64,000 nucleotides of DNA from Raphanus sativus (taxonomy: Eukaryota > Streptophyta > Magnoliopsida > Brassicales > Brassicaceae). The notes beneath the pieces were generated by a model that did no database searches, was not told where the DNA came from, and saw only the letters and a list, made by a program, of their open reading frames with translations. A program made the translations under genes and the position numbers. Below are positions 19,254-32,114 of this stretch, piece after piece; position 1 is the stretch's first letter, and each line of letters starts with the position of its first letter. The stretch is taken from NCBI RefSeq assembly GCF_000801105.2, contig NC_079511.1, positions 24,242,638 through 24,306,637 of the forward strand, given 5' to 3'.

Positions 19254-20795
19254 TTAAGAAGCTTTCATGTCGTCCATACCAACACTAGCCTGCGAATAAA
19301 CAAAAACAAGAGCAACAGAATCAAAGCTAGTGGTGAAATTCGAAGACATTGCAATTATTTGAGGTTTTAAAAGTCCATGTTTACCAGAAATTTGTGATTT
19401 TCTTGAAGGAACATACCAAACTCTGAGCAAAACCTTTCCATGTCGGCATTCATGTCACCAGAACCAGCTGTAACCTCCATGAACTTCTTCCTGTCTGGGG
19501 CAAGCTTTAAACCCATCTGATAAAAAGGAAAAGGTTTACCATTTATCAGGAAATTAAAATGAGACAGGTTTGTAGAAAATGCGGTTCAAACAGTGAAAGG
19601 AGCCAAGGGCAGAGGTAGAGAAAGGTAAGTGGGGTCAGCTGACCCCACTATTTTTAAAAATATACTTATTTTTGCTTAAGAAAATAATTATTGATCCCAT
19701 TTAAATATAAAATTTGACCCCACAAGAAATATAATTCCACTAAAATTATTACAAAACATAAAAAAGTAAAGTTATATTTTATAGTTTTTAATGGTTTATA
19801 AATTATGTTTTTGAAAAGGAAATTTTGACCCAATTATAAAAATATTCTGGCTCCGCCACTCAGTGCAAGTAAAGTTCGTACAGAAGAGGTAGAGCTAGAG
19901 AGCCATCCGTGCCACTTCCTAAGCGTTTTTTGGTACGAGTCACTACAAGCTTGTGACATTGACCAGTCTTGATGTGCTAGCAAGTTGCGGAATACCTCCA
20001 CTAAGAAATCCATTGCTCTGAAAGAATCAATATATGTTATTTTCGTCAGAAAAGTGGTGTATTGTGTTTACATGCCGATATTGTTTACCTGGTTAACCAG
20101 AGAAGACCGTTGGTACAGCTAGATGATCCTTTTGCTGTCTCTGACTCAACTTCACCTTGAACAATGGTGTACAAGCACTTGTACTTGTCTGGATCAGACA
20201 AGTAGTTGTTCTCCAACCTCTACGAAAGAGACGGACAAACAATTTTATATTGTAAAACAACAATCCAATTACTTAACATTTTTACCAAAAAAAAAAAAAA
20301 CAATCCAATGCACAGAGGTCGTGACGCAGGTACAGGACATTTTCTCTAGACTATCATATTTACACATTTACTAGGTCAGAAGAGTAACAACAGAGCCAGA
20401 CACTGCACTTTTATCAATGGTTTGTACTATGAATTTGTGATCTACAGATTACCAAAATCATGGAAACTAGAAGAGAATTTTACCGATATGTTGCCAGCAA
20501 TGTCAGCTTTCACCATAGTCAGCGCGGCTCCAAACTTACCTGGGAAAACAGAAACCAAAAAAAAAATATATGAAGTCACTAAACAGTAAACACAACAAGA
20601 TATTGCTGAAGAACAGTGAACAATCATCCAAAAATGTCAGAATCTCCACAGAGAAGTATAATCCTTTTTTTGTATACCTATAACAGGGAAGAGGGACTTG
20701 CAGAGGTCAAGAAAAGGCAGAGTAAGCATCTCGCCTTGTTCAGATTTGACATGATTCATTCGTTCCAAACAAGGCGTGAACACAGTCCCTTCCAT
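19254..20795 (-). CDS. GLTP1: Glycolipid transfer protein 1-like, copy B (six exons)
   Basis: Paralogue of the gene at 2379-3639 with the same structure. Exons in transcript order: 20795-20678, 20539-20484, 20219-20089, 20017-19882, 19516-19385 and 19289-19254. Every exon length matches copy A, giving 609 nt and 202 aa without stop or frameshift. The headgroup-site residues (D52, N56, W99, H138) and the DWSMSQAC and GMDDMKAS segments are kept. Substitutions are few, three of them in exon 1 (ERMNHV for ERMKHV, GEM for GDM, LPF for MPF). The gene is longer only because intron 4 holds a transposon of about 260 bp and intron 2 a small poly(A) insertion. Probably functional and at least partly redundant with copy A. 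Confidence 0.93.
19603..19863. mobile_element. MITE-like insertion in intron 4 of GLTP copy B
   Basis: Absent from copy A, which reads AAGGAGTGCAAG across the site. One end is AGTGGCGGAGCCAG (inverted, 19849-19862), resembling the CAGTGGCGGA hAT terminus seen at 18013. The other end starts near CAAGGGCAGAGG. The interior has GTGGGGTCAGCTGACCCCAC, a near-perfect palindrome. A clean TSD is not evident. Confidence 0.6.
20270..20300 (+). mobile_element. 31-bp poly(A) retroposon scrap in intron 2 of GLTP copy B
   Basis: A short insert ending in about 14 A residues sits between direct repeats CAATCCAAT (20261-20269, 20301-20309). Copy A has a single uninterrupted version. Consistent with an extremely 5'-truncated retroposon. 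Confidence 0.6.
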
Positions 20796-20810
20796 TTTCC
20801 AAAACTCTTG

Positions 20811-21134
20811 ACTGAACTGAAAATGAGAACAAAAGAGGAAACTCTCAGATATTAGTACATTTCCATGTTTAGACACAACACAGGGATAACACCAATAACA
20901 AGAAATGGTTCGAGATCTAACGATTCAGTAGACCAGAAAACACGAATATGAGGCCGATCTAAAACGGAGAAGGAGAAAAGTCGTACCTTTTGGAAGGTGG
21001 GATCAGATTCTGATATAGTCAAAGAGGTTCTTCCTTCTTCGCTATATGGAGTTGATAAATTTCAAATGATTCTGTTATACCCCATAAGTTACGTAAGTTT
21101 CTGATAATATTAAAAAAAAAGTTTCGGATAATAT
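20811..21134 (-). promoter_or_regulatory. 5' leader exon and leader intron of GLTP copy B (inferred)
   Basis: Conserved counterpart of 3656-3925, with donor at 20986/20985 (AAAAG|GTACGA) and the same upstream block. It runs into the spacer without the retroposon found in unit A. Confidence 0.5.
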
Positions 21135-21600
21135 CCTCCAGGATTTATTAAGAACCATTTGCACATAAATTATCAATTAAGTTGATAACTGAACAATTCT
21201 CTTAAATAAATCATTTTAAGTTTTGTCACAAAAAGAGTTCTTAATGAAGAAAATAATATTTCATTAAATACTCAAAAGAATTTTTATACCCAAAAATATA
21301 AAAATACAAAAAATAAAAAAAAATATTTTTTTTCAGTTTCGAATTATATGTTTTCAAATTAAAAAATTTCAATAATTTTTTACTTTTTCCCAAATTTTTA
21401 TTTTCAAAATTTATTTTAAAATTCGAAAATTCCTTTTAAAACTATTTGTAAAAGTTTTATTTTCAAATTTTTAATATTTATTTTTTATTTTGTAAAATTT
21501 TAAACTTTAATTCTAAAACCCTCATACTTAACTTTAAATCCTAAGTTTAAATTAGTTAACCCTAGGTATATAAGTGTATATTTACCTATTTAATGAAACA
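21135..21600. other. AT-rich spacer, paralogous to 4910-5358
   Basis: Non-coding. It ends at A21600, the left half of the AT dinucleotide into which the Helitron array is inserted. Confidence 0.7.
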
Positions 21601-22187
21601 CTAGATCTCGACCAGCACAACCGTGCTGGTTTTAATTTTCTATACTAAATTATTTTAGTTTATAAAACAGAATTTATTAGTAAAATTAGTTATGGTTTAG
21701 TATTATGTATTATTTAATTCTATTATACCGTTGTTTATGTGATCTATGATATATTGTAAAAAAATCAAATTTTGTATTCTTGTAACATTTTTTTTTGAAA
21801 ACATAACTAGGTAACAGTATTATTTTACATATTTTTTAAATAAACCTGACCTACAAAATAATTAATGGCCTACAAAATAATTATATATGTTGTTAATAAT
21901 TATTAGATTAATAGGTTGAAATATATTCATAGATCAGGTTGGTATATTTATTTATTTTAATTGATGGTCTTAAATATAGATTTTTGAATTTCATATTTGG
22001 GATTCTCCCTCCTTAAAAATAGTACATTAAAGATTTTGTTTAAATATTAATAAGATATATTTGTGATTATATTGTTATAGAGTAATAAATGATAGAATAA
22101 GTAAATGTGATGATTTTCTAAGAAATGGTCAAAAATGAAATATCACATATGGAAGAAATTCAATTACTTCTGTTTTAATATACAAGA
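21601..22187 (-). mobile_element. Helitron H1 (non-autonomous, 587 bp)
   Basis: Minus-strand Helitron. The 3' end is CTAG at 21601-21604, preceded by an 8-bp hairpin (ACCAGCAC 21611-21618, GTGCTGGT 21623-21630). The 5' end TCTTGTATATTAAAACAG lies at 22187. The 3' flank is a host A/T boundary, and the 5' end abuts the CTAG of the next Helitron. AT-rich, no coding. Confidence 0.75.
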
Positions 22188-23147
22188 CTAGATCTCGATC
22201 CGCGCAACCGCGCGGATGTTTTTTCATTTGTTTTTATATAAATATTTTTCACTTCTAAATTGATATATTATAATATATATATAAGTGTGTATATCAATTT
22301 TTAAAATATAGTAATTTAACAGTATATTTTTTTTATCGAATAGATTTTTTCAAAACTTTCACATGTATTTGTATCTTCTTTTATAATATTTTTTTGGATT
22401 ATTATTGTATTATTAAACTCCGTAAACAAATGTAAAGATGGTAAAATATTGTTTTATCGTCATCTCCAAAGATATTGTAGCATTTCAACAAAATTTACAA
22501 AATTTAACAAAAATTAAAATTTTAGCTTCATATGATGGAGTAAATAATTAAAAATTTAGTTTTTGTTATTTTTTAAAAATTAACTATATAATTTCAATTT
22601 GTATTCATTGGTTTAAGGTAGTATAGATAAATCATTGTTAGATAATGGTGATTTTTTATTTTTAAAAATAAACTATATAATTTTAAAAGTTAACATAGCC
22701 AAATATTTAAATAATTAACTTATGAAGGTATACTATTACAATATTAAATTATATCTATTTAATTTAAACATGTATTTTTAGGGTATTTTAGGATGTCTAT
22801 TATGTGTGATTTGTAACTAATATATAGTAAATACTGGATATTAAGAATCAGCTGTTATGGTTACTTACTATATTGTAGATATTGATATATTCATTGTAAA
22901 TCTGGTATCAAGTATATTAAATAGATTATATTTTTTATGAGGTTATGGAAAATATAAGTATTTAAGGTGATTCTGTTTAAAAATATATGACACCATTTGA
23001 GAAGGTCATGCCAACAATAAATATGCGAACTTGATCTCCAAGCTTTGAAATAAATGTATAGAATATCTTATATTTTTTGACCAAAAAAAAGAATATCTTA
23101 TATTTTATTACTCACATGAAAATCATTTTATATTTAAATTTGATATG

Positions 23148-23953
23148 TCAATTAGGGCCGAAGCCCACAGTCTGGATCCGTCTGGTCCTAAAAATTACCG
23201 GATTTGGGCTTAGTTTTATAAGCCCAAAAAAATCGGGTCTTTTGAGCTAAGCTCATTTGGGCTTTGGATATATTGAATTTAAGTCCGTTTGGGCTAGGAC
23301 CGGCCCGAAAACCCGAAACTTTGTATTTTACTTTAAATGTTATCATTCTTGCGATCAAAATCTTTATTAGTATTAACATATTATTTTAATATTTTTAATC
23401 CATACTCTAATAAAATATAAAAGTTGTTAATGCACCTTACTGGTTGATCATTACAAATGTCATATTTTAAATTTTGCAAATGTAACTTCTTCTTCTATAA
23501 CATAGTTTTTTCAACATACAAAGTATGAAACGTTTGATCGTGTTTATCATAAATTTTGTTCTCTTATATGTTTAGTACTTTAGTTTAAATTTATATTTGA
23601 TTATTTAAATCTTATTAAATTTGGTTAGTTTATAATATGTTTTTAAAGTATACAAAAAAGTAAAATGTTTTTGATAAAGAAGAAAAGTTGAAAATTACAT
23701 TAAATTTTGTTTTATAAAAGTTAAAACTATTTTAATGAAATTCATATGTATTAAAACGTTAGAAATGACAATGACAAATTATTTTTCAAAAAGCAAAAAA
23801 ACCCGAAAAGCTCTATAGACCTATAAAGACCGTGTTGGACTTTGAATTTTAGGCCCAAAATATTTTTGAACCGGACCAGACCGATCTCAGATATTTACGG
23901 GTTTAGCGGATTTGGTCCGCACCGGGCCAGATCAGCCTGAATTGACACCCCTA
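23148..23953. mobile_element. DNA transposon remnant with GTGTCAATT-type ends, nested in H2
   Basis: Left end near TGTCAATTAGGGCCGAAG and right end, inverted, GTGTCAATTCAGGCTGATC: imperfect TIRs. Both subterminal regions carry GGCCC/GGGCC-rich and CCGGACCAGACC-type blocks, seen in plant hAT non-autonomous elements. Boundaries approximate; no TSD established. Confidence 0.45.
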
Positions 23954-23988
23954 ATTTAAAAGTAGATGTTGCTTTTATTAGTTATAGC

Positions 23989-24539
23989 CAGTGTTTTGAA
24001 ACCCGACCCGAACCCGCGGTTGAACCGGTAAACCCGGTGACCCAGAATAAATCCGGGTTGGGTTTTGTGAAAAACCCAAAATTTAAAAACCCGCAAAAAC
24101 CCGCTAAAACCCATTAAAACCCAAAACCCGGTACCGGTTGAACCACCGGTTGAACCAATAGATAACTTTTTTTAATTGTTAATTATATTTTTAAATTCTG
24201 TTTTATATTCTAAATTTGCAACTAAAGAATTAGGTTTTTTTGATATATTATATATCAAATGAAAATAAAAATATAAAAAGTTAAGTGTTCTAAATTTTTA
24301 TTAAACATAAAATATATACATATTCAAACTATTATTTTATGTTTTAAAGATATTTAGAAAGTATTAACTTTAGTGTCTATATTTTTATTTTTTACTTTAT
24401 TAGCTAATATATTATGATGTAATAAAATTAATTTATTTATTAATCTGCGGTTCACCCGTGGTTCACCCGCGGTCGACCCAATGACCCAGTGACCCGTAAT
24501 TCGTCCGGTTCAGTGTCCGGATCGGGTTTCAAAACATTG
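23989..24539. mobile_element. hAT-type MITE with 8-bp TSD (first of a near-identical pair)
   Basis: A 551-bp element with TIRs CAGTGTTTTGAAACCCGA and, inverted, CAATGTTTTGAAACCCGA. The subterminal regions carry many AAACCCG and GGTTGAACC blocks. TSD GTTATAGC (23981-23988) / GTTATAAC (24540-24547). Non-coding. Confidence 0.85.
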
Positions 24540-24692
24540 GTTATAACTGATTAGCACTTAATCTTTAATTAATTTGAATATTTTATGATATGTAGATATT
24601 ATTGTTGCAACTGAATAATGGTTTTTACTCTTTAATCTTGCGGTTGAGTTTTTTAATGATGTCAAATAATATGTAAATATTACTGTTGCAAC

Positions 24693-25243
24693 CAGTGTTT
24701 TGAAACCCGACCCGACCCCGCGGTTGAACCGGTAAACCCGGTGACCCAGAATAAATCCGGGTTGGGTTTTGTGAAAAACCCAAAATTTAAAAACCCGCAA
24801 AAACCCGCTAAAACCCGTTAAAACCCAAAACCCGGTACCGGTTGAACCACCGGTTGAACCAATAGATAACTTTTTTTAATTGTTAATTATATTTTTAAAT
24901 TCTGTTTTATATTCTAAATTTGCAACTAAAGAATTAGGTTTTTTTGATATATTATATATCAAATGAAAATAAAAATATAAAAAGTTAAGTGTTCTAAATT
25001 TTTATTAAACATAAAATATATACATATTCAAACTATTATTTTATGTTTTAAAGATATTTAGAAAGTATTAACTTTAGTTTCTATATTTTTATTTTTTACT
25101 TTATTAGCTAATATATTATGATGTAATAAAATTAATTTATTTATTAATCTGCGGTTCACCCGTGGTTCACCCGCGGTCGACCCAATGACCTAGTGACCCG
25201 TAATTCGTCCGGTTCAGTGTCCGGATCGGGTTTCAAAAAATTG
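24693..25243. mobile_element. hAT-type MITE with perfect 8-bp TSD (second of the pair)
   Basis: Also 551 bp and almost identical to 23989-24539, same orientation. Perfect TSD GTTGCAAC (24685-24692, 25244-25251). Different target duplications show two independent insertions, not a local tandem duplication. Confidence 0.9.
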
Positions 25244-25808
25244 GTTGCAACTAAATTTTTAAAGACGTTAACAAAGCACCAACCTCATCTTCTGCAAATG
25301 CTCGAATGTGTTCAGTAAATTATTAGTAAATGTTCAGAACTTACGATCAAATAATCTATAGTAAACGATAGGACAACTAAATCAACCTAATTGTGACCGT
25401 GAAAATTGAGATGAACTTCATATTCATTAAAAAACAGAAACTGAAAAGATGATATTAGTTTATTATAGAGTAACACTTCAAAAGCGTGAATGAGTTATAT
25501 ATGTTTATGTTTTTGATTGAAAAACAAAAGTAATCTAAAGTTTTTTCATATGTTTCGTAGAATAAGTTGCAGACGTGAATGAATTAGACTCTTTTTGCTA
25601 GTATACAGTCTCTGAAGATGATATTAGTCATTTGGTTTTAGAGTAGATATAGGGTAAATGTCGAGATATGTATTTTGTTATATCTTTTATTTAATATCAA
25701 AATTATTAATGATTGAAAATTGTAGTGTGACCAAGTCTAGTAAGTAGTCCATTTTTACAAAAATCACACATGAATTAGAAGTCATGACTTCTGTTTTAAT
25801 ATAATAGA

Positions 25809-26657
25809 GTAGATTCTAACCCGCCCTTAGAAATGGCGGATATATTTTTTTGTTTTAGATTTTCTTATTATTTCAAGAAATTTAATTTTTATATGTTGTT
25901 AATATTAACTAAATTTATCATGTGTATTGTTCTGGAAAATTTTCGTGGTCATTATTTTTGTTAGAAATAAAATAATAAGTGATAAACACAAAATAAAAAA
26001 TGTAGTTTGTGATAATCAATTTATTAGCTCAGTCAACCTCTAGTTTGTGAAAAAATTTCGTGGTCATTATTTTTGTTAGAAATAAAATATAAAGTGTTAA
26101 ACACAAAATAAAAAATGCTTGGAAAGAGAAGATGGTAAATGTTTTTGGTAGAGAAAATATGATGTGGTTAGAGTTGAATGATAATAGTTAAATACAATTA
26201 TAAAAAGTCGGTTGAAATAGGTAATATTCCAAATGATAATAGGCAATAATTGTTAAGTAAATATTGTAGTTAGCGAAAATGTAGGTGATAGTTTGGATAT
26301 AGCTATTCACAATATATCATTTAATATATAATTTAGGAATAAAAGAAGATAAATTGTTAGAAAATATTAAAAGAAATATTCTTGGTTACATCGTACTTTT
26401 ACAAATAAATTATATTGGTATGATAGCAATATTTGTAAATTTGAATGACAATCGAATTTACTTTGGTAACTGTTTTGAGTATTTAAAGTTTAGTTTTAAA
26501 TTAAGGTAACTGGTTAATTTAGGAAAACATTTAATTGCTGGAAAAAGATAATATTTCTAAACAATACATTAATTAAATTCTAAGTGGCATTGAGTGGTAA
26601 ATATTGTGCAACTTTAAGGGTTATTTTCTATGTGTACTTCAGTTTTAATAGATTAGA
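25809..26657 (-). mobile_element. Helitron H3
   Basis: The 3' side has a hairpin CCGCC.../...GGCGG at about 25821-25839 directly against the 5' end of H2. The terminal tetranucleotide reads CTAC rather than CTAG, so it is degraded. The 5' end TCTAATCTATTAAAACTG is at 26657. AT-rich, with the 115-bp direct repeat near 25940-26100. No coding. Confidence 0.55.
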
Positions 26658-26855
26658 CTTAAGGGCGGGTATATTTTTTGTTTTTACATTTTTTGAAGAA
26701 ACTTATTTTTTGTATTTGTGTTTTTAGTAATATTTGTGTTTTTCTTTGTATAATATTTTTCTTAAATGATTAATTAGAGATTTTAATAATTGTATTAAAA
26801 ATAGTTGGACCAAAACATATATTAATAGGTCATGTTATTGTTTTAATATAATAGA
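26658..26855 (-). mobile_element. Helitron H4 (short, about 198 bp)
   Basis: Starts at a CCCGCCCTTAAG-type 3' boundary abutting H3 and ends at 5' TCTATTATATTAAAACAA (26855). Possibly a deletion derivative. Repeated right of the N gap at about 35320-35520. Confidence 0.45.
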
Positions 26856-28112
26856 TAACATTTTAATCCACGTCTTAAAAGCGTGGAATTATGTTTCGTT
26901 GATAAAACTATTAATATGTTTGTTAGTTTATAAACACAAATGATAAATATATTTGTCAACACCCGTTTGTACTTGATAAATATTTTTACATATTCAATAG
27001 AATAATCTAAAAACAGTAATTATTATAAGAAGGTAAGCGTGGAATTATTTTTCGTTGATAAACTATTAATATGTTTGTTAGTTTATAACACAAATGATAA
27101 ATATATTTGTTCAACACCCGTTTGTACTTGATAAATATTTTTACATATTCAATAGAGTAATCTAAAAACAGTAATTATTATAAGAAGGTCGACTTTATTA
27201 TAAAATTTTAAATATTGACTTAAAATAATTAAAATTTATTAATAGGATTTATGTACAATTATAGTTTTGTATGTGGATATATTTAGTAGACTTATGTCAC
27301 ATTAATTTATAAAAAAAATATTTATAAGATTTTAAATGGGATTCAATGTTATTGTTAGCTGTAACATTTTTAAATAGTTGTTTAAAACTAAAATTTGTTT
27401 TAAAATATGATCCTTATGGTTTGTGTTTAAAAATTTAAACTTATAATTTAAGACAATTCACTCAAATAGCTATTTTCACATAATTTTGATGAAGAATTAA
27501 AGTCGATAACTATATATAGTACTAATCGAAGTTTTATTTTAAGTGACTTTGCTTTCATATTACTTGAATATTTTTGCGGATGATTTTATATACATATATG
27601 ACACCACAATAACCACCAAAATCCTATTATCAACCCGTTTGTTAGTTTATAACAAAAATGAAAATTCTATTTGTTTAACCCGTTTGTATTTGATAAAATA
27701 TTTTAATATTTGATGGAATAGACCGAAAAAGTAATGGTAAAATGTTTACTCATTAACCGTAGATTAGTCTAGAAAATTTAACTTTATTTTAATCTTTTAA
27801 ATACTATTAACCTGTTCGCTAGTTCATAAATAAAATAAAAATTATCTTTGTTTAACCCGTTTGTACTTGATAAATATTTAAAATTCGATAGAATAATCCC
27901 AAAAACTTAATTGTAAAATGTATATTCATTAACTGTGGATTGGTTTAAGAAATTTGACTTTATTTTAAGCTTTTAAATATTGTTTTTAAAATATTTATTG
28001 GCATATTCCAGTTGTTGATGATTCACAATATTCTTTTTCCATGTTTTTAATTAAATTTTAAAACAGTGGCGCTTTATAATATAGTAGAAGTGTCTCCTGT
28101 TTTAATATAATC
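26856..28112 (-). mobile_element. Helitron H5 with internal tandem repeats
   Basis: The 3' side has a hairpin CCACG/CGTGG (26868-26872, 26882-26886). The 5' side has TATATTAAAACAGGAGACAC ending near 28112. The body contains four related repeats of about 160-190 bp: two close copies at about 26881-27190 (GCGTGGAATTAT...AAGAAGGT) and two diverged ones at about 27630-27975, each with CCCGTTTGTACTTGATAAAT. No coding. Confidence 0.5.
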
Positions 28113-29885
28113 AATTTTAAGTATTTCATGTTCGATCATGTATTATATTAATATGTCTGTATTGTACTTGAAGCAAAATTAATTTGTATGTGTTTTGTAT
28201 GAAAATTGAAATTTTTGTATGTGTTTTCTATTTTAATATGTTTAGTACGTTCTTGTACAAATTATCATTACAATATCTTTCTTACACTTGTAGATTTCAG
28301 TAACGTGTTTATAAGATATTACCAATAATTTTTAAAAATTTAAAACATTTTATAGTATTGAATTTAAAATTATAATAACTGCATCATATATAATAATTTT
28401 AAAATTGATTATACAATGTTTTTTAGTAAGTTTTAAGATGATTGTATTTTTGTTGTGTTTATTCTTTTTTCTTACATAAATTAAATATCTTATGCAGCAT
28501 TTATTAATTTATTAATGGGTTAGTGTTTTTAGATTTCACATAACAATTAATTGTTATTTGTTGTTAGTTTAATAACCAAAAGGTCCAAAACCCATATTTC
28601 GGGTTAAAATCCATTATTTTTGTCTTTGCGTATAGAAATCCATTATTTTGTTTTTGCGTATACGACAATAAAATCGACACAGAAATATTATCTGTTTGGC
28701 CCAAACCTAGCCTTAACCTCAGCCTTGTTGTTTCCAACCAGAAAATATTCATCTCTATTTCTATCCAGTGACCCACATAACCTAAAATGTCTGAACTATG
28801 CTTCTTCACGTTATTCAGAAGCTTTAATGTAATCCCATGGTTCACCAGCTACGCTCATAAAGAGATAAGCTCATACAAAACAAAGAGATCATAAAGAAAA
28901 AGTTTGAACCTGAAAAAATCCCCATTATTCGCAAGCCTTTGCGATTTCAGAGAGTGTCTTCTCCCTATGTCCCCTGCTGTGTAATCAACTGCTGAAGTTT
29001 CATGTTCTTTAACACCAGAGGAAAGCTGAGAGGTACACAAATATGTGAGTGAAACAAAAAGATATTATGAAAATGATAGACAAAAGCTGAGGTGTTTATT
29101 GATTGCTATCCTCAAATTAAAGCATAGAATCGACATCCACTGGAACTTTTGTGAAAATCCTGCAACCATCAGACCAAGGATTTTGGTCAAAAGCCACTAC
29201 TTATCCACCTAAACTTATAAGCAATGCTTGGGATTCAAAAACTTTAAGAGTCTCAAGAAAAGATCCATTGGAATTACTTGTGACATATTTAGCTCTGTTA
29301 TCTATCAGAGTAGTAATTAATCTAGGAAAAATCAATCACAATGAATCAGTCTCCCCATTTATGAAATTAGATAATTCTTGGAGAACATTTTTTAAAAAGA
29401 TAACTTAGATTGCTTTCATCAGTTCCAAGTTCACACAAAATCAAAAGAGAGGGAAGATTGAGCACTCATGATTTTGTGGATGGTTCAGCTAAAGGTAAAA
29501 ACCTCAATCAAACCCATGTTCAAACATATCAGAGCCATCACACCTCTTAACGTACAAATCAAAGGAAGCTTTCTTGTTAGTGTAGCAGGGATCAATGTCT
29601 CGGTCTTGAATTCAGAACCACCATTAGAGAAGCAGTTGAAGGGTTTCCTACCAAGATAAAAATCAAGTCGCAAAACATTCGTCAACCTTACCCTAAGACA
29701 AATCGCCTTCGTAATCACCTCGTACAAAACGCTTAACTTAAAACCCCCAAATCTGCGATGATCTTGTTCTCCATATCGTAAAACACTTTTAATTATGCCA
29801 AAACTATTTAGTTGAAAGGCGGATATAGAGAAACGGCCATATATAGTTTGTTGAAACAAAAAGTTTTTGTGAATAATAAAAATAA
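28113..29885 (-). mobile_element. Helitron H6, segment left of the Copia insertion
   Basis: Continues the array. The matching 5' terminus (TCAATACTATTAAAACAG) lies at 44051, beyond the Copia element and the duplicated stretch. Positions 28690-29060 look less AT-rich, and a minus frame there (28855-29040) could be a captured gene fragment, but I recognise no family. The segment 29769-29885 is part of a 130-bp tandem repeat split by the Copia insertion. Confidence 0.4.
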
Positions 29886-31676
29886 TGTTATGTACCGATA
29901 TATATGATCGACATATTCTGTTTCGTCTTTATCACTTTCCCTTTGGTGTTTATCTTATAGTTTAGATAACTACATGTATCATGTATATATATGACTTATT
30001 GGTCGATGATAAATGATAAGTTTTTCCCGTTTCTTATCGAACACGTTATCAGCACGACGTTGCTCTCATAAATTCTAACCCTAAAAACCAGAAATAAATC
30101 CGAGCAGAAAAAACCAGAAAATCCGACGATATTCAAACAGCTCTATCTCTCAAACCATAACGATCCAGACGACGTGTAAAATATCAAATCGAAGCTATTG
30201 ACGAGTCGATTCCAGCGCCGCAGACAGCACATCGATCTGATCCCAGAAGCGCGCTCACGCTCAGCTACAATACGCTCGGTCGATTTTGTTTTGAAAACTA
30301 AATCCGACTCCAACAGAGATTTTTCTATAAACTCAACTCCTTATAGTTTCATGAATTTATTTTATCTTGATTAGTTATGTGTTCATGACATCTAATACTC
30401 CATGATTATTTTTCTTATTTGTTTCATGAACCGACGAGAAGTAACAGAAACAATAAATCCAAGCAGTCAATTAGCTACCAGCAAACAATCTCTGGAAGAT
30501 CTCTAACTGATAGACCGATCAACCCTTCAGACTCTGGTAATCCGATTTCCTGCTGTTGAAGTCGAATAGAACATGGATTAGGATTGAAAAATATTTTTAA
30601 TTCTTAAAATTCGAAAAACAGAGATAAATCTGAGAAAATATATTATTTTTAAAATATAAAAGGAAAAGTATATATTTTAAATATTTTTATTTTATATATA
30701 TGATAAATTCGACTAAAATAAAATAGAAAGTATATTTTCAAATCTGAGATTACTATTTTCCAATTTTTTTAAAAAAATCATAATCCTATTTAAATTTGGA
30801 TTTAATAAGTAATAAGTAATTATCAGAAAATAGAATCATAATCCTCTTTGAAATTGGATTTAATAATTATTATTAGATAATATAATCATAATCCTAATAG
30901 AATTAGGATTTATCTAATATTCATCAGTAAATTAAATCATAATCCCAACTGAATTAGGATTTATTAATATCAGATGAAAAGTCGAAAATATTTTGAAAAT
31001 ATCTGCTTGAATTGTCTGATTTATTTTTCTAGACACATTATCATCTGATTTAATTATCTGAAAGTCGAAACTAATAAATAATTGCTTGAATTAATCAAAT
31101 CTTCCTGACTTAATTTTTTTTAAGTCACATTAATCCCTGATTTGATTAATTTTCGAAAAATATATATATAATAATAAAAACTATATATTATAATGAATGA
31201 TCCGATCCAATGGGATGGAAAAATATAAAATTTTCAGATTATTATTATTAAGTATTAATTAGAAAAAATATAATAATAGAAAGTTTCCATTTATAGAAAG
31301 TTTCTATTTATAGAAAGTTTCTATTTATAGAAACTTTCTCTTTATAGATGTTTCATTTACTTGAATTTCCTTGAATAAAAATTTTATGGAATACTTTCTT
31401 GATCATCTAGAAATGTTTTCTTATATAGAATCATAAAATAAAATTTCTCTAAGGCCTTGAAAACCTTAAATCTGAAAATAATTAAAGGTGTATGATTGAT
31501 TTCATACTTGTTTGAATCCTTTTAAAAGTTGATTCACACCTTAATCCATAGGGCTTTAAATTAATATTGCTTGAAATGCACTATTTAGAAATTTTTTTTC
31601 CTTTGGTGCGTGTGTGATATAGATATGAACAATAAAAATTTCTAAATTTAAGACCTGTTTTGAATAATGATTTCAG

Positions 31677-32114
31677 ATGTCGAGATTCATACCCTCAGAT
31701 TACAAAGCCCTTAATCTCTCTGGAGATAACTATATAAAATGGGTAATGAACACTGCAAGTACCCTGAAGTCTATAGGACTCGGAAAATATATCATTTATG
31801 ATAATACTGCAGTTGAAAGTGAAAAGAATAAAGCCATACTCATTATGTGCTATCACCTCACTAAAGATCTAAGAGATAAGTGTGACAATATTAAGGATCC
31901 TCTGGACTTTTGGTCATTACTAAATATCAGATTCTCAATGATATTCTGGCAAAAGACCATGAATAAATGTAAGGCTCTCAGGTTCCAGGACTTCCAGTCC
32001 GTGGACAATTATCACTCAGCTCTAATGAATACCGTATATAGTCTTGAACTATGTAACATAGTGGTAAGAGGAGCTGAGAAAGCAGCGTATGAGAGAGACC
32101 ATCAGCGAATTTGA
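31677..32114 (+). pseudogene. Copia gag (DUF4219/UBN2-type) remnant
   Basis: A 145-codon frame starts MSRFIPSDYKALNLSGDNY and resembles the N-terminal half of Copia gag polyproteins: the LxLSGxNYxxW opening, an HLxxxLRxK-like stretch, DPLDFW, and RFQDFQSVxxYxSAL. The usual gag is roughly 230 aa or longer and continues to a CCHC knuckle, absent here: the frame is lost after AAYERDHQ. Not expected to be functional. Confidence 0.7.

Larger units (their letters stand above)
22188..25808 (-). mobile_element. Helitron H2 with nested hAT elements
   Basis: The 3' end is CTAG at 22188-22191 with an 8-bp hairpin (22198-22205/22210-22217, ATCCGCGC/GCGCGGAT). The 5' end is TCTATTATATTAAAACAG at 25808. 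The interior carries three nested DNA elements (23148-23953, 23989-24539, 24693-25243). No rep/helicase coding seen. A direct repeat of about 115 bp containing TTTCGTGGTCATTATTTTTG lies further right, at about 25940-26100, inside H3. Confidence 0.7.

Noticed and set aside
24000..24540. Protein-like repeats from GGTTGAACC/AAACCCG blocks
   Set aside because: The blocks are subterminal repeats of a 551-bp hAT MITE. The 80-codon frame through its second copy is incidental.
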